Assembly (NCBI GenBank): GCA_036510575.1
Contig: DATCDR010000245.1
Coordinates: forward strand, 1 to 13,212
DNA length: 13,212 nucleotides
Direction: 5' to 3'
Source: DATCDR01 sp036510575
GTDB lineage: Bacteria; Actinomycetota; Acidimicrobiia; Acidimicrobiales; Bog-793
Shown: positions 1 through 7,943 of the stretch, piece by piece
How the letters are laid out: each line of letters starts with the position of its first letter
Position numbering within the stretch: position 1 is the stretch's first letter
Notes under the pieces: model-generated
Seen by the model: the letters and a program-made list of their open reading frames with translations, nothing else
Databases searched by the model: none
What the model was told of the DNA's origin: nothing
Made by a program: the position numbers and the translations under genes

Positions 1-41
1 TACTCACCGATCCGTTGAGTAACCGCTGAATAGCGACGCGA

Positions 42-92
42 GCCACAAACGACTTCACCCCGGCCTGCGGCCGGGGTGAAGTCGTTTGTGGC
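42..92. terminator. Perfect 51-bp hairpin after purU, probable (bidirectional) terminator
   Basis: Bases 42-65 are the exact reverse complement of 69-92: 24-bp arms with no mismatch around a 3-base loop (TGC, 66-68). The loop-proximal part is GC-rich (CACCCCGGCC) and the foot is mixed (GCCACAAACGACTT). The hairpin starts 12 bases past the purU stop codon in the direction of purU transcription, where an operon terminator is expected. No run of T follows on either strand, so it would be a U-tract-less terminator, a form often proposed in high-GC Gram-positives. The stem is two to three times longer than a usual terminator stem, so a dispersed repeat or an RNA-processing signal is also possible. 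Bases 1-41 show nothing else beyond a tiny CGCT/AGCG inverted repeat at 24-35. Confidence 0.6.
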
Positions 93-104
93 GGTACTGC
101 TCCC

Positions 105-968
105 TTAGTGGAAGACGACCGTCCTGTTCCCGTTCATCATCACCCGATGCGACAGATGTGCCTCGACCGCGCGGGCGAGGGCGACGCACTCGACGTCGCG
201 CCCGATGGCAGTGAGCTCATTCGGGTTCGCCCGGTGATCTACACGGACCACTTCTTGCTCGATGATCGGCCCCTCGTCGAGCTCACTCGTCACGTAGTGC
301 GCGGTTGCGCCGATCAACTTCACACCGCGCTCGTAGGCCTGGTGGTACGGACGCCCTCCTTTGAACCCCGGCAGAAAGGAGTGGTGGATATTGATCGCTC
401 GTCCATCGAGCCTGGAGACCATCTCGGGGGAGAGGATCTGCATGTACCGGGCCAAGATGACGAGAGCGACGCCGAGCGAGTCGGCGAGGTCGCAGATCGT
501 GGTCTCTTGTTCCCGGCGATTCTCATCCGAGACCGGCAGGTAGTGAAAGGGAATTCCGTAGGCACCAACCAGCGCTTCGAAGTCCGGGTGGTTGGAGACC
601 ACGCCGGCGATCTTGCCGCTCAATGCGCCGATGCTCTGGCGGTAGAGCAGGTCATTCAAGCAGTGCCCGAGCTTGCTCACGAGCACGAGGACTGGCGGAG
701 TCTCCAATGGACTATGGCTCGTGACCTCCATGTTGAAGCGACTGGCGAGCTCGCCAAGCCCATCTTCGAGACCGAGCTCGTCGCTGTCTGCGGCGTTGCT
801 CGTAACAACGCGCATAAAGAACCGGTTCGTCCTCGTGTCAGCGAATTGCTGGCTGTCGTCGATGTTCCACCCAGCGCCTGCCAGCAGACCGGACACCGAG
901 TGAACGATGCCGATCTGATCTGGGCAGGCGAGTGTGATGACGCGCTGAACCGGCTTCTGGTCCGCCAT
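105..968 (-). CDS. purU: Formyltetrahydrofolate deformylase (PurU)
   Basis: Hydrolyses 10-formyl-THF to THF and formate in the cytosol, balancing the one-carbon pool. The 287-residue protein has the PurU layout: an N-terminal ACT domain (about 8-85, opening VITLACPDQIGIVHSVSG) and a formyl-transferase-fold domain (about 92-280). The catalytic trio of that fold is visible as N193 and H195 in INIHHSFLPGFKG and D231 in SELDEGPII. Length is normal for the family. The ATG at 968 is supported by an upstream GGAGGCGGAG purine stretch. It lies 29 bp after the ahcY stop and is the last gene of the minus-strand cluster, followed by the hairpin at 42-92. In other bacteria PurU is controlled through its ACT domain by methionine and glycine, which fits a place in a methionine/SAM operon. 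That control is known from the family, not shown here. Confidence 0.96.
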   Translation of the reverse strand: MADQKPVQRVITLACPDQIGIVHSVSGLLAGAGWNIDDSQQFADTRTNRFFMRVVTSNAADSDELGLEDGLGELASRFNMEVTSHSPLETPPVLVLVSKLGHCLNDLLYRQSIGALSGKIAGVVSNHPDFEALVGAYGIPFHYLPVSDENRREQETTICDLADSLGVALVILARYMQILSPEMVSRLDGRAINIHHSFLPGFKGGRPYHQAYERGVKLIGATAHYVTSELDEGPIIEQEVVRVDHRANPNELTAIGRDVECVALARAVEAHLSHRVMMNGNRTVVFH

Positions 969-997
969 CGGATTCTCCGCCTCCTCGGTGCTTCTGC

Positions 998-2455
998 TTA
1001 GTAGCGGTAGTGGTCAGGCTTGAAAGGCCCGGCCAGTGAGACGCCGAGATACTCGGCCTGCCGCTCCGAGAGCGTGGTCAGGTGCACGCCGAGCGCCGCG
1101 AGGTGCAGCCGGGCGACCTTCTCGTCGAGGCGCTTTGGGAGCACGTGGACGCCGACCGCGTACTGGGTGCGGCCGTCGAAGAGCTCGATCTGGGCGAGTG
1201 CCTGGTTCGTGAAGGAGTTCGACATGACGAAGCTCGGGTGGCCGGTCGCGTTGCCGAGGTTCATCAGGCGGCCTTCGGACAAGACGATGACCGAGTGCCC
1301 GTCTGGGAAGACCCACTCGTCAACTTGTGGCTTGATGTTCACGCGCGAGATCCCCGGGAACTGGGTGAGCCCGGCCATGTCGATCTCGTTGTCGAAGTGA
1401 CCGATATTGGCGACGATCGCGTCGTGCTTCATCTTCGACATGTGGTCCGCGGTGATGACGTTGAGGCTCCCCGTCGCGGTGATGAAGATGTCGGCGCTGT
1501 CGACGAACTCCTCGATCGTTGCTACCTGGAAACCCTCCATCGCTGCTTGCAGCGCACAGATCGGGTCGATCTCGGTGATCACGACTCGCGCACCCTGGCC
1601 GCGGAGCGACTCCGCGCAGCCCTTGCCGACATCGCCATAACCGGCGACGACGCAGACTTTGCCGCCGATCAGCACGTCGGTCGCCCGGTTCAGGCCGTCG
1701 ATCAGCGAGTGGCGACATCCGTACTTGTTGTCGAACTTCGACTTGGTCGCGGAGTCGTTGACGTTGATCGCAGGGAACAAGAGCACACCTTCTTGCTCCA
1801 TCTGGTAGAGGCGGTGGACCCCGGTCGTCGTCTCTTCCGAGACGCCCTTGATCTCGTTGGCCATGTTGGTCCAGCGCTCGGTGTCTTGTTCGAACGACTC
1901 GCTCAAGATCTCCAGGAGGAGCCCGTACTCTTCGGAGTCGTCGACAGTCGGTGAGGGCACCTTGCCGAGTGCCTCGAACGTCGAGCCCTTGTGCACGACG
2001 AGCGTTGCATCGCCGCCGTCGTCAAGGAGCATGTTCGGGCCACCATCTGGCCAGACGAGAGTCTCGATCATGCACTCCCAGTACTCGCGGAGCGTCTCGC
2101 CCTTCCAGGCGAAGATCGGCACGCCGCGGGGCGCGGACACGGTGCCTTCTCTTCCGACGACGACCGCTGCAGCGGCTTCGTCCTGGGTTGAGAAGATGTT
2201 GCAGGAGGCCCAACGGACCTCAGCGCCGAGGTCGACGAGCGTCTCGATGAGGACGGCGGTCTGGATCGTCATGTGGAGCGCGCCAGATATCCGTGCGCCG
2301 GTGAGTGGCTTGGAGACGCCGAACTCGGAGCGCATCGACATCAGGCCTGGCATCTCGTTCTCGGCGAGTTGGATCTGCTTACGCCCGTAGGCCGCAAGCT
2401 CAAGGTCTTTGACCTTGTAGTCGCTGTTGGAAAGGATGGGACGTTCGTTGCTCAC
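998..2455 (-). CDS. ahcY: Adenosylhomocysteinase (S-adenosyl-L-homocysteine hydrolase)
   Basis: Splits S-adenosylhomocysteine into homocysteine and adenosine, removing the product inhibitor of methyltransferases and closing the methyl cycle; NAD-dependent, cytosolic. I place the start at the GTG at 2455, preceded by AGAGGAGAG, giving 485 residues beginning MSNERPILSN. The open frame runs 40 codons further upstream into the preceding gene, but those residues do not resemble the family. Substrate-site residues are in place: H61 (GALHMT), D145/D146 (LLDDGGD), and K238, D242 and C247 in TKSKFDNKYGC. The NAD-binding Rossmann motif AGYGDVGKG is at 271-279 and the protein ends in the hallmark KPDHYRY. 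There are 49 bp between the preceding stop and this start; I saw no SAH riboswitch in that short gap. It is an ordinary full-length enzyme, cotranscribed with metK and a methyltransferase. Confidence 0.97.
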   Translation of the reverse strand: MSNERPILSNSDYKVKDLELAAYGRKQIQLAENEMPGLMSMRSEFGVSKPLTGARISGALHMTIQTAVLIETLVDLGAEVRWASCNIFSTQDEAAAAVVVGREGTVSAPRGVPIFAWKGETLREYWECMIETLVWPDGGPNMLLDDGGDATLVVHKGSTFEALGKVPSPTVDDSEEYGLLLEILSESFEQDTERWTNMANEIKGVSEETTTGVHRLYQMEQEGVLLFPAINVNDSATKSKFDNKYGCRHSLIDGLNRATDVLIGGKVCVVAGYGDVGKGCAESLRGQGARVVITEIDPICALQAAMEGFQVATIEEFVDSADIFITATGSLNVITADHMSKMKHDAIVANIGHFDNEIDMAGLTQFPGISRVNIKPQVDEWVFPDGHSVIVLSEGRLMNLGNATGHPSFVMSNSFTNQALAQIELFDGRTQYAVGVHVLPKRLDEKVARLHLAALGVHLTTLSERQAEYLGVSLAGPFKPDHYRY

Positions 2456-2504
2456 TTGCTCTCCTCTTTTGAAGTTCTCGGTGGGAATGAAGGGCCTAAC
2501 TCGG

Positions 2505-3734
2505 TCACGACGCTGAAGCTTCATTGGTGGCCCGGCCAGCATCGGTGGTCGATGCGTCCCCGACGGCTTGGCCATCGGCAGGCGTCTCGTTGGATTCAGC
2601 AGAAGTTAGGGATGAAGCGGCGAGGGCGTCCCGCCCAGACCCGCGGCTGTGGCCGCGTTCGCCAAGTACATCTGCTCTGACGATAGCGGCTCCAGCAACC
2701 ATCGACTCGAGTTTTGCTCGCGCGACCGCGGCGGGAAGATGGCGCAGACCACAGTCCGGGTTCACGACCAATCGCTCCGGTGGCAGGACTTTGAGCGCCT
2801 GGTAAAGCCGGTCTGCGACCACCTGGGGGGTTTCGATGTTGTTGCTCTTCACGTCGATGACGCCCGCGCCGAGCTCGAAACTGTTGGGGTAACGGCGGAA
2901 GAGCTCGAGGTCGTCGAGGCCCTTGCGGCCGAACTCCAAAACGAGCTCATCGACGCCGGCGTCGAGAACCGCGGGGAAGAGAAAGTCATAGTGACCCTCC
3001 CACGCCGGCCGGGCGTAGCGATTCCCGTAACAGACGTGGAGCGCGACGTGGGTGTCGACGTCTTCGGTGACGATGTTCACCGCCGCGATCGCGAGGTCGA
3101 TCTGATCTGGGTGCCCGGCGAGGTACGGCTCGTCGAGTTGGATGCGACTGGCCCCGGCCGCCACGAGTTGGAGCGCCTCGGTGTGGATCAGCGCGGCGAG
3201 CGCGAGGACGATCTCGGCATCGCTTGCTTTGGAGTGGTTGGTGAGTCGGCGCGACAGCGAGTACGCCCCGGGGAGGGAGATCGTGACACCACGGTTCGTC
3301 CGTGCCTTTAGATACTCGAGGTCGTCGACGAGACCGAACCCGGCAAAGCCTTCCGGATTCGGCAGCGCGCCGGTCACGGTCGCGCCGTAGTAGTCGAAGT
3401 AGTACTCCTTCGGGTTTCCGGAGAGCTCGATGCCGGTGATCCGCTCGATGAAGTAGTCCATGTCGTTGTCGCGGCGGAACTCACCGTCCGAGACGATGTC
3501 GAGGCCGGCGGCCTCTTGGTCGACGAGCGCCGACTTGATAGCGGTCTCGTGGATCTCGGTTAACAGTGCGGCCGAGATCCGACCTCGCTGGAAGTCGGTG
3601 TTGAAGCGTCCGAGCCACTCCGGCACGGAGTAGGAGCCGACGACTGAGGTGAGGAGCGGCTGTCGCTCCCGATGCCCGGTTGTCCGACTCGTGGGACTCG
3701 GGTTTTCTGTCTCTCTTGTCATTTCGATGGTCAT
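2505..3734 (-). CDS. Short (core) MetE-type methionine synthase, catalytic domain only
   Basis: Predicted to move a methyl group to the thiol of homocysteine at a zinc site, making methionine. All four zinc ligands of the MetE catalytic barrel are identifiable: H233 and C235 (LHVCYGN), E267 (VLEFGRKG) and C328 (VNPDCGL). SVVGSYSVPEWL (30-41), SDGEFRRDNDMDYF (82-95) and IQLDEPYL (198-205) are also family motifs. At 409 residues it has only the C-terminal half of MetE (about 750 residues) and no N-terminal folate-binding half, so the donor is probably not the usual methyl-THF-triglutamate; known core-MetE (Mes) families take methyl from other carriers. Residues from about 358 to the end are a low-complexity Ser/Ala/Thr/Gly tail unlike the family. 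The ATG lies 4 bp after the preceding methyltransferase stop, suggesting translational coupling. An ATG at 3722 is an alternative start. The fold is certain; the methyl donor is unknown. Confidence 0.9.
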   Translation of the reverse strand: MTIEMTRETENPSPTSRTTGHRERQPLLTSVVGSYSVPEWLGRFNTDFQRGRISAALLTEIHETAIKSALVDQEAAGLDIVSDGEFRRDNDMDYFIERITGIELSGNPKEYYFDYYGATVTGALPNPEGFAGFGLVDDLEYLKARTNRGVTISLPGAYSLSRRLTNHSKASDAEIVLALAALIHTEALQLVAAGASRIQLDEPYLAGHPDQIDLAIAAVNIVTEDVDTHVALHVCYGNRYARPAWEGHYDFLFPAVLDAGVDELVLEFGRKGLDDLELFRRYPNSFELGAGVIDVKSNNIETPQVVADRLYQALKVLPPERLVVNPDCGLRHLPAAVARAKLESMVAGAAIVRADVLGERGHSRGSGRDALAASSLTSAESNETPADGQAVGDASTTDAGRATNEASAS

Positions 3735-3738
3735 GTCG

Positions 3739-5184
3739 TTAGTCCCGTGCTCGTGCGGTTGCGGTTGAGATCGGTGACTTGCTGCCGTGTGCGAACGGGC
3801 TGAACTCGACCGCGAATCCCCGTCTGCTCGCCGAGGTCTTCATAATCGGGCCGTTGACCCAGTTCACGACGGAGCCGTCGTATTTGCCAGGGCCGCGAAA
3901 GCCGGTCTGGAACTGCTCGAGATCGGTTACGAACAGGTCGTGGCAGACGAAAAGCCCGAGCGGATGCAGCAGTGGCAGCGTGTCGATGAAGCTCGCCACG
4001 GCGCCGTTCGAAACGTGAAAGCGTACGTCGCCGTGGCCGTAGGTGAGCGGCTCGAGCACCTCTCCGGTGATGCCGGCGCAGATCTCGTAGTCGTCGAGTG
4101 GCCCAAGCGGGGTATAGCGCTCAGCTATCCGCACCGCCGCCCAGACTTCTTGCCAGAAGGCGGTGGCGGCGAGCGCGTTGGCGAAGAGGTTCGGCGCGGA
4201 CTCCGCAAGGAGTCGTGGGCCGAGTCTAAGGAGCCGGCTCGTCAGGTCGAGGATCTGCTCCGGCTTGGCGTTGAGCCCTGCGGCTATGCGCGCTGCCTGG
4301 TCGTGGGGGATGTAGGCGCGCATCTCGATTTGGTAGAGGCGATCGTCGATGACGGCGAGCTCGTCAGTAGGCAGGTTGTCGTAGACGTTTGAGATGAACA
4401 CGAAAAAGACCTTGGACTCGAGAAACCGGAGCGTTTCGAGCGGTCGGGCCGCATCGAGCACCAGCGTGCTCACCCGGCTGTGATGCTCGGTCGTGTTGGC
4501 GCGGGCTAGGTCGAGCACGAGGGAGGAGTAGTCGCCCATCAGATAGTGCAGCCGCCGGTAGTAGTCGCGACCCAGCTCCTTGTCGAGCTTTACGAACTCG
4601 TCCAACCAGACCTTTGCCTGGTCGCCGTTCCCGACGCCGAGCTCGAGCACCGTCAGCTGATCGGGAAGTGCATGGCGCTCGACGAGGCCGTCCCAGATTC
4701 TAAAGAGCTCCTCGATGACCGATCGTGCGGCCCCGGTGTTGGTCGCTGCGCTCTCGCCGCCAGGTAGCGCCTGCGCGTAGTCCTTGCCCGTGACCTCTTC
4801 CCAGAGCGCGAGATCGGACCAGTACATCAAGTTGAACTGCCAGATAGCGCTCTTCGAGGCTCTCGTCCACTCCTCGAGGTAGACGGCGTCGTCTCGATCC
4901 GCTCCCTCGAGCGCACGAGCGAGCGTCGCGTCGAGATCTTCAGGTTTGGCCCGCCGGAGGTCGAAGGCGATCTCAGTGCCCGCAGACGCGTCGGGAACCG
5001 AGATCGGTCGGAGTGCGATCGGCTCCCGGAAGTTCTGCCGGTATTGGACCCAGTCTCCAACCGTTCGGGTCCGCGTCGGGTCGATTGCGCCCTCCTTGAC
5101 GGCGCGCATCACCGCCGCGGTGACCGCAGCGCTCTCCTCGGCGCCGCGCCCGCCCTCTGCGGCGAGACGGAAGGTACTGATCAT
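3739..5184 (-). CDS. Uncharacterised SAM-dependent methyltransferase, MidA-like pattern
   Basis: I do not recognise a specific function. The 481-residue protein has a class I methyltransferase core: SAM-binding motif I TVLELGVGNGD at 178-188, an acidic position in YLMGDYS (214-220), and FISNVYDNLPTDEL (263-276), which resembles the NEFFDALP signature of MidA/NDUFAF7 (DUF185) arginine methyltransferases. About 170 residues precede motif I, including an aromatic stretch AIWQFNLMYWSDLALW (113-128). No signal peptide or membrane segment is seen. The ATG at 5184 follows an AAAGGGG ribosome-binding site that overlaps the metF stop. It sits 13 bp after metF and 4 bp before the core MetE gene, in an operon with metK and ahcY, so it probably consumes SAM made here or works with the MetE-like protein. 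The methyltransferase fold is well supported; MidA kinship is tentative and the substrate unknown. Confidence 0.8.
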   Translation of the reverse strand: MISTFRLAAEGGRGAEESAAVTAAVMRAVKEGAIDPTRTRTVGDWVQYRQNFREPIALRPISVPDASAGTEIAFDLRRAKPEDLDATLARALEGADRDDAVYLEEWTRASKSAIWQFNLMYWSDLALWEEVTGKDYAQALPGGESAATNTGAARSVIEELFRIWDGLVERHALPDQLTVLELGVGNGDQAKVWLDEFVKLDKELGRDYYRRLHYLMGDYSSLVLDLARANTTEHHSRVSTLVLDAARPLETLRFLESKVFFVFISNVYDNLPTDELAVIDDRLYQIEMRAYIPHDQAARIAAGLNAKPEQILDLTSRLLRLGPRLLAESAPNLFANALAATAFWQEVWAAVRIAERYTPLGPLDDYEICAGITGEVLEPLTYGHGDVRFHVSNGAVASFIDTLPLLHPLGLFVCHDLFVTDLEQFQTGFRGPGKYDGSVVNWVNGPIMKTSASRRGFAVEFSPFAHGSKSPISTATARARD

Positions 5185-5197
5185 CGGCTGAGCCCCT

Positions 5198-6163
5198 TTA
5201 GTTCCTGCGCTGTCGCGCTGCTACGCCGGCGCGGGTGAGAATCTCTGGAACCGATTCCTCCCATGCGAAGGCCATGAGATGGACGCCTGAAACGCCCGGG
5301 ATGTTCTGGAGCTCCGCGACCATCTCGGCGCAGAGGTTGAGTCCCACCTCGGCGAAGTCCTCGTCCTTGACTCCTTTGAAGCGAGCAGCGACGTCGTCTG
5401 AGACGACGACACCGGGGATGGAGTGCGAGAGCCGCTCGAGGGCCCGCGGCGAACGGATCGGACCGAGTCCGGCAAGCAGCTTGCAGTGATCGAGCGCGCC
5501 GAGCTCGCCCGCGCGTTCGACGAAGTGCCGGAAGTTGTCGAGGTCGAATATGTACTGCGTCTGAATGAACTCCGCTCCGGCTGCAACCTTTTTCGCAAGG
5601 CGTTGCGCTCTGAACTCAAGCGGCGGCGCGGAGGGATTTTCGACCGCCCCGATGAGCAGCCTGGGTGAGCCCTGGAGCTTGGCTCCCGACATCAACTCGC
5701 CCGTGTCGCGAAGCGTCGAGGCGACCCACACGAGCGTCGTCGAGTCGAGATCGAAAACATCTTTGGCTTCTGGGTGATCGCCGAAACGAGTGTGGTCGCC
5801 AGTGAGCAGCAAGACGTTCGGGATGCCGATCGAGGCAAGTCCGAGGAGGTCGGACTGCAGCGCGATTCGGTTTCGGTCCCGGCACTGCAACTGGCAGATG
5901 GGCTCGAGGTCCTCGGCGATGACGGCGGCTGATGCTGCCCAGCTCGCGAGACGAACGACCGCCGAGGGGTTGTCCGTCAAGTTCGCGGCGTCGACGTAGT
6001 CGTGCAGCAGTGCGGCGCCCTTTTTCAGGCGCGTCAGGTCGGTCCCGCGTGGAGGAGTGAGCTCAGCGGTGACCGCGAAGCGTCCAGACGCAAGTGAGTC
6101 GCGGAGCCGGTTCCCGACTGGCGGCAGAAGCGAATCGGGAGAGGTCGTTGGTGCCGTCGTCAT
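5198..6163 (-). CDS. metF: Methylenetetrahydrofolate reductase (MetF)
   Basis: Reduces 5,10-methylene-THF to 5-methyl-THF, the methyl source for methionine. The 321-residue protein is a complete MTHFR barrel with active-site signatures intact: E34 in AELTPPRG, the NLTDNPSA segment (61-68), the CRDRN motif (94-98), D123 in LLTGDH and Q203 in FIQTQYIFD. The start is the ATG at 6163, which overlaps the metV stop as ATGA (6163-6160). The frame stays open upstream to 6637, but that stretch lies antisense-frame inside metV and is not family-like. The CRDRN-type sequence and the adjacent metV place it with the MetVF type of reductase found in acetogens and various other bacteria, rather than the E. 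coli type. The electron donor is therefore uncertain: NADH/NADPH or a partner protein. It contrasts with the degenerate reductase domain of the fused protein at 8097-10016. Confidence 0.95.
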   Translation of the reverse strand: MTTAPTTSPDSLLPPVGNRLRDSLASGRFAVTAELTPPRGTDLTRLKKGAALLHDYVDAANLTDNPSAVVRLASWAASAAVIAEDLEPICQLQCRDRNRIALQSDLLGLASIGIPNVLLLTGDHTRFGDHPEAKDVFDLDSTTLVWVASTLRDTGELMSGAKLQGSPRLLIGAVENPSAPPLEFRAQRLAKKVAAGAEFIQTQYIFDLDNFRHFVERAGELGALDHCKLLAGLGPIRSPRALERLSHSIPGVVVSDDVAARFKGVKDEDFAEVGLNLCAEMVAELQNIPGVSGVHLMAFAWEESVPEILTRAGVAARQRRN

Positions 6164-6720
6164 GCGGCCGGTGGGCTTGCCGGCAGACGTGGGCTCGGTC
6201 GGTCGCCACCTGGTAGCACCGCCGCAGCGAGGTAGTCGTCGCGCCCGGACCAGTAGTTGACCCACGAGCTCTCGCCGAAGCGGCGATGGTCGATTGGGCG
6301 CTGCAGAAGCGAGAAGTCGGCGCTGTGTCCGGTCTCTTTCGCGCGTTCGTAGCCCTGGACCCAGACGCAGCGCATCTCTGGATAGACCTCGCAGCCACCG
6401 TCGGCACCAACGCCGCCGCACGGGCCGTTGCGCAGCTGCTTGGGACAGGTCATAGGACAGGCGTACCCAGTCATCGGCAGCGCGCACTGTCCGCACATGC
6501 GACAACCGAACGCCGCGACCTTCGTTTTCTTCTCGAGGGCAGTAAAGGTTTGGTACGCCTTCGGATGTGCTTCGAGCGTGCGGGCGACGAGCGCCCAGGT
6601 TCGACCCTTTTCGACGATGCGATGGAGGCCGTAGCAAAAACGCGCGGATGCGCCAGGTACGGTCGGAACCGCACCTTGGCGCACCCGGCGCTCAGCTTCA
6701 GGCTGGCCAGATGAGGCCAT
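6160..6720 (-). CDS. metV: MetV-like methylenetetrahydrofolate reductase C-terminal domain protein
   Basis: A 186-residue, Cys-rich protein of the type annotated as MTHFR C-terminal domain or MetV, the partner subunit of MetF in MetVF reductases. The diagnostic block is FGCRMCGQCALP (71-82), YACPMTCPKQLRNGPCGG (86-103), GGCEVYPEMRCVW (108-120), with Cys at 73, 76, 79, 88, 92, 101, 110 and 118; these probably bind zinc or an Fe-S cluster. I chose the ATG at 6720, 14 bp after the metK stop, with AGGGCAG about 10 bases upstream; an earlier ATG at 6786 would overlap metK by about 50 bp. Its stop overlaps the metF start as ATGA, so the two proteins are probably made in equal amounts as a complex. 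After about residue 170 the tail is Pro/Ala-rich and looks disordered. The exact biochemical role outside acetogens is not settled. Confidence 0.9.
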   Translation of the reverse strand: MASSGQPEAERRVRQGAVPTVPGASARFCYGLHRIVEKGRTWALVARTLEAHPKAYQTFTALEKKTKVAAFGCRMCGQCALPMTGYACPMTCPKQLRNGPCGGVGADGGCEVYPEMRCVWVQGYERAKETGHSADFSLLQRPIDHRRFGESSWVNYWSGRDDYLAAAVLPGGDRPSPRLPASPPAA

Positions 6721-6734
6721 CGAGCAGTACTGCC

Positions 6735-7943
6735 CTACAGACCTGCGGCCGAGGCAAGCGCGGCGGCGCGGTCGGTGTGCTCCCATGGCAGGTCGATGTC
6801 GGTACGACCGAAGTGACCGTAGGAGGCTGTCGGGCGGTAGATCGGTCGACGCAGGTCCAGGTCGCGAATGATCGCTGCAGGACGAAGGTCGAAGACCTCT
6901 TCGATTGCGTCCGCGATCGCCTCGGGTGAGACGTTCTCGGTGCCGAAGGTTTCGACGGCGATCGAGACCGGGCGGGCGACGCCGATTGCGTACGCAAGCT
7001 GAAGTTCGCAGCGCTTAGCGAGGCCTGCCGCGACGACGGTCTTTGCGACCCATCGAGCGGCGTAGGCACCGGAGCGGTCGACCTTTGTAGGGTCCTTGCC
7101 CGAGAACGCGCCGCCGCCGTGACGGGCGAGGCCGCCGTAGCTGTCGACGATGATCTTTCGTCCGGTCAGTCCGGCGTCACCGTAGGGTCCACCGATGACG
7201 AAGCGGCCGGTCGGGTTGACCAGGTAGCGGGTGTCGACGTCGAGGAGATGTGCCGGCATGACCGGGTGCACCACCGTCTCGATGACGGCGTCGTTCAGCT
7301 CCTTCGGGTCGATCTCCTCAGCGTGCTGGGTAGAGACGACGATTGTGCCGATGCGAGCCGGAACACCGTCTTGGTACTCGATGGAAACCTGGCTCTTGCC
7401 GTCGGGGCGAAGCCAGGGAAGTTGCCCCGACTTGCGGACCTCGGCGAGACGACGGGTGATCCGGTGCGCGAGCAGGATCGGGAGCGGCATGAGTTCTTCG
7501 CTCTCGTCAGAGGCGTAGCCGAACATCATTCCCTGGTCGCCTGCTCCGGTGTCGAGGTCGTCCATGCCACCCTCGCGAGCCTCGAGCGCCTTGTCGACGC
7601 CCTGGGCGATGTCGCCGGACTGGCCCGACAACAGCACTTCGACCCGGATGTCGTCTGCCGAGGTTCCGAACGCGACGTCGGTGTAGCCGATCTCGCGAAG
7701 CGTCTTCCTGACTAGGCCGTCTGCCTCTTCCTGGGTGACGTAGGGAGTGGTCTCGCCGAAAACGGCAGACCAGTGGACTCCTTCGTCGCTCTTGATCGCT
7801 GACTCACAGGCAACGCGGGCGAACGGAGTCTTGGTAAGGCAAAGGTCGAGAATCGCATCCGAGATCTGGTCGCAGATCTTGTCCGGGTGACCTTCTGTCA
7901 CGCTCTCGCTGGTGAGTATTAAGCGCCCTCTTTGTGCTGGCAT
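6735..7943 (-). CDS. metK: S-adenosylmethionine synthetase (methionine adenosyltransferase)
   Basis: Makes SAM from methionine and ATP; cytosolic, Mg- and K-dependent. The protein has the three-domain family layout with its signature motifs: GHPDKICDQISDAILD (18-33), GAGDQGMMFGYA (133-144) and the glycine-rich GGGAFSGKDPTKVDRS (276-291). Length is 402 residues from the ATG at 7943, which I prefer because AGAAGGGG lies 5 bases upstream; a GTG at 7961 in the same frame would put this ribosome-binding site inside the gene. It is the first gene of the tight block metK-metV-metF-methyltransferase-core metE-ahcY-purU. The 153 bp upstream are enough for a promoter of its own. Nothing is abnormal in the protein. 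Confidence 0.97.
   Translation of the reverse strand: MPAQRGRLILTSESVTEGHPDKICDQISDAILDLCLTKTPFARVACESAIKSDEGVHWSAVFGETTPYVTQEEADGLVRKTLREIGYTDVAFGTSADDIRVEVLLSGQSGDIAQGVDKALEAREGGMDDLDTGAGDQGMMFGYASDESEELMPLPILLAHRITRRLAEVRKSGQLPWLRPDGKSQVSIEYQDGVPARIGTIVVSTQHAEEIDPKELNDAVIETVVHPVMPAHLLDVDTRYLVNPTGRFVIGGPYGDAGLTGRKIIVDSYGGLARHGGGAFSGKDPTKVDRSGAYAARWVAKTVVAAGLAKRCELQLAYAIGVARPVSIAVETFGTENVSPEAIADAIEEVFDLRPAAIIRDLDLRRPIYRPTASYGHFGRTDIDLPWEHTDRAAALASAAGL

Noticed and set aside
108..1001. 297-codon plus-strand open frame opposite purU
   Set aside because: An antisense mirror of purU codons; composition is typical of GC-skewed shadows and no domain is visible.
2456..2575. 40-codon N-terminal extension of ahcY to an ATG at 2575
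   Set aside because: It overlaps the MetE-like gene and is not family-like; the GTG at 2455 has a strong AGAGGAGAG site and begins the conserved region.
6164..6637. N-terminal extension of metF to an ATG at 6637
   Set aside because: The added residues are Arg-rich and lie in another frame of metV. The ATG at 6163 gives a family-length protein and a classic ATGA overlap with metV.
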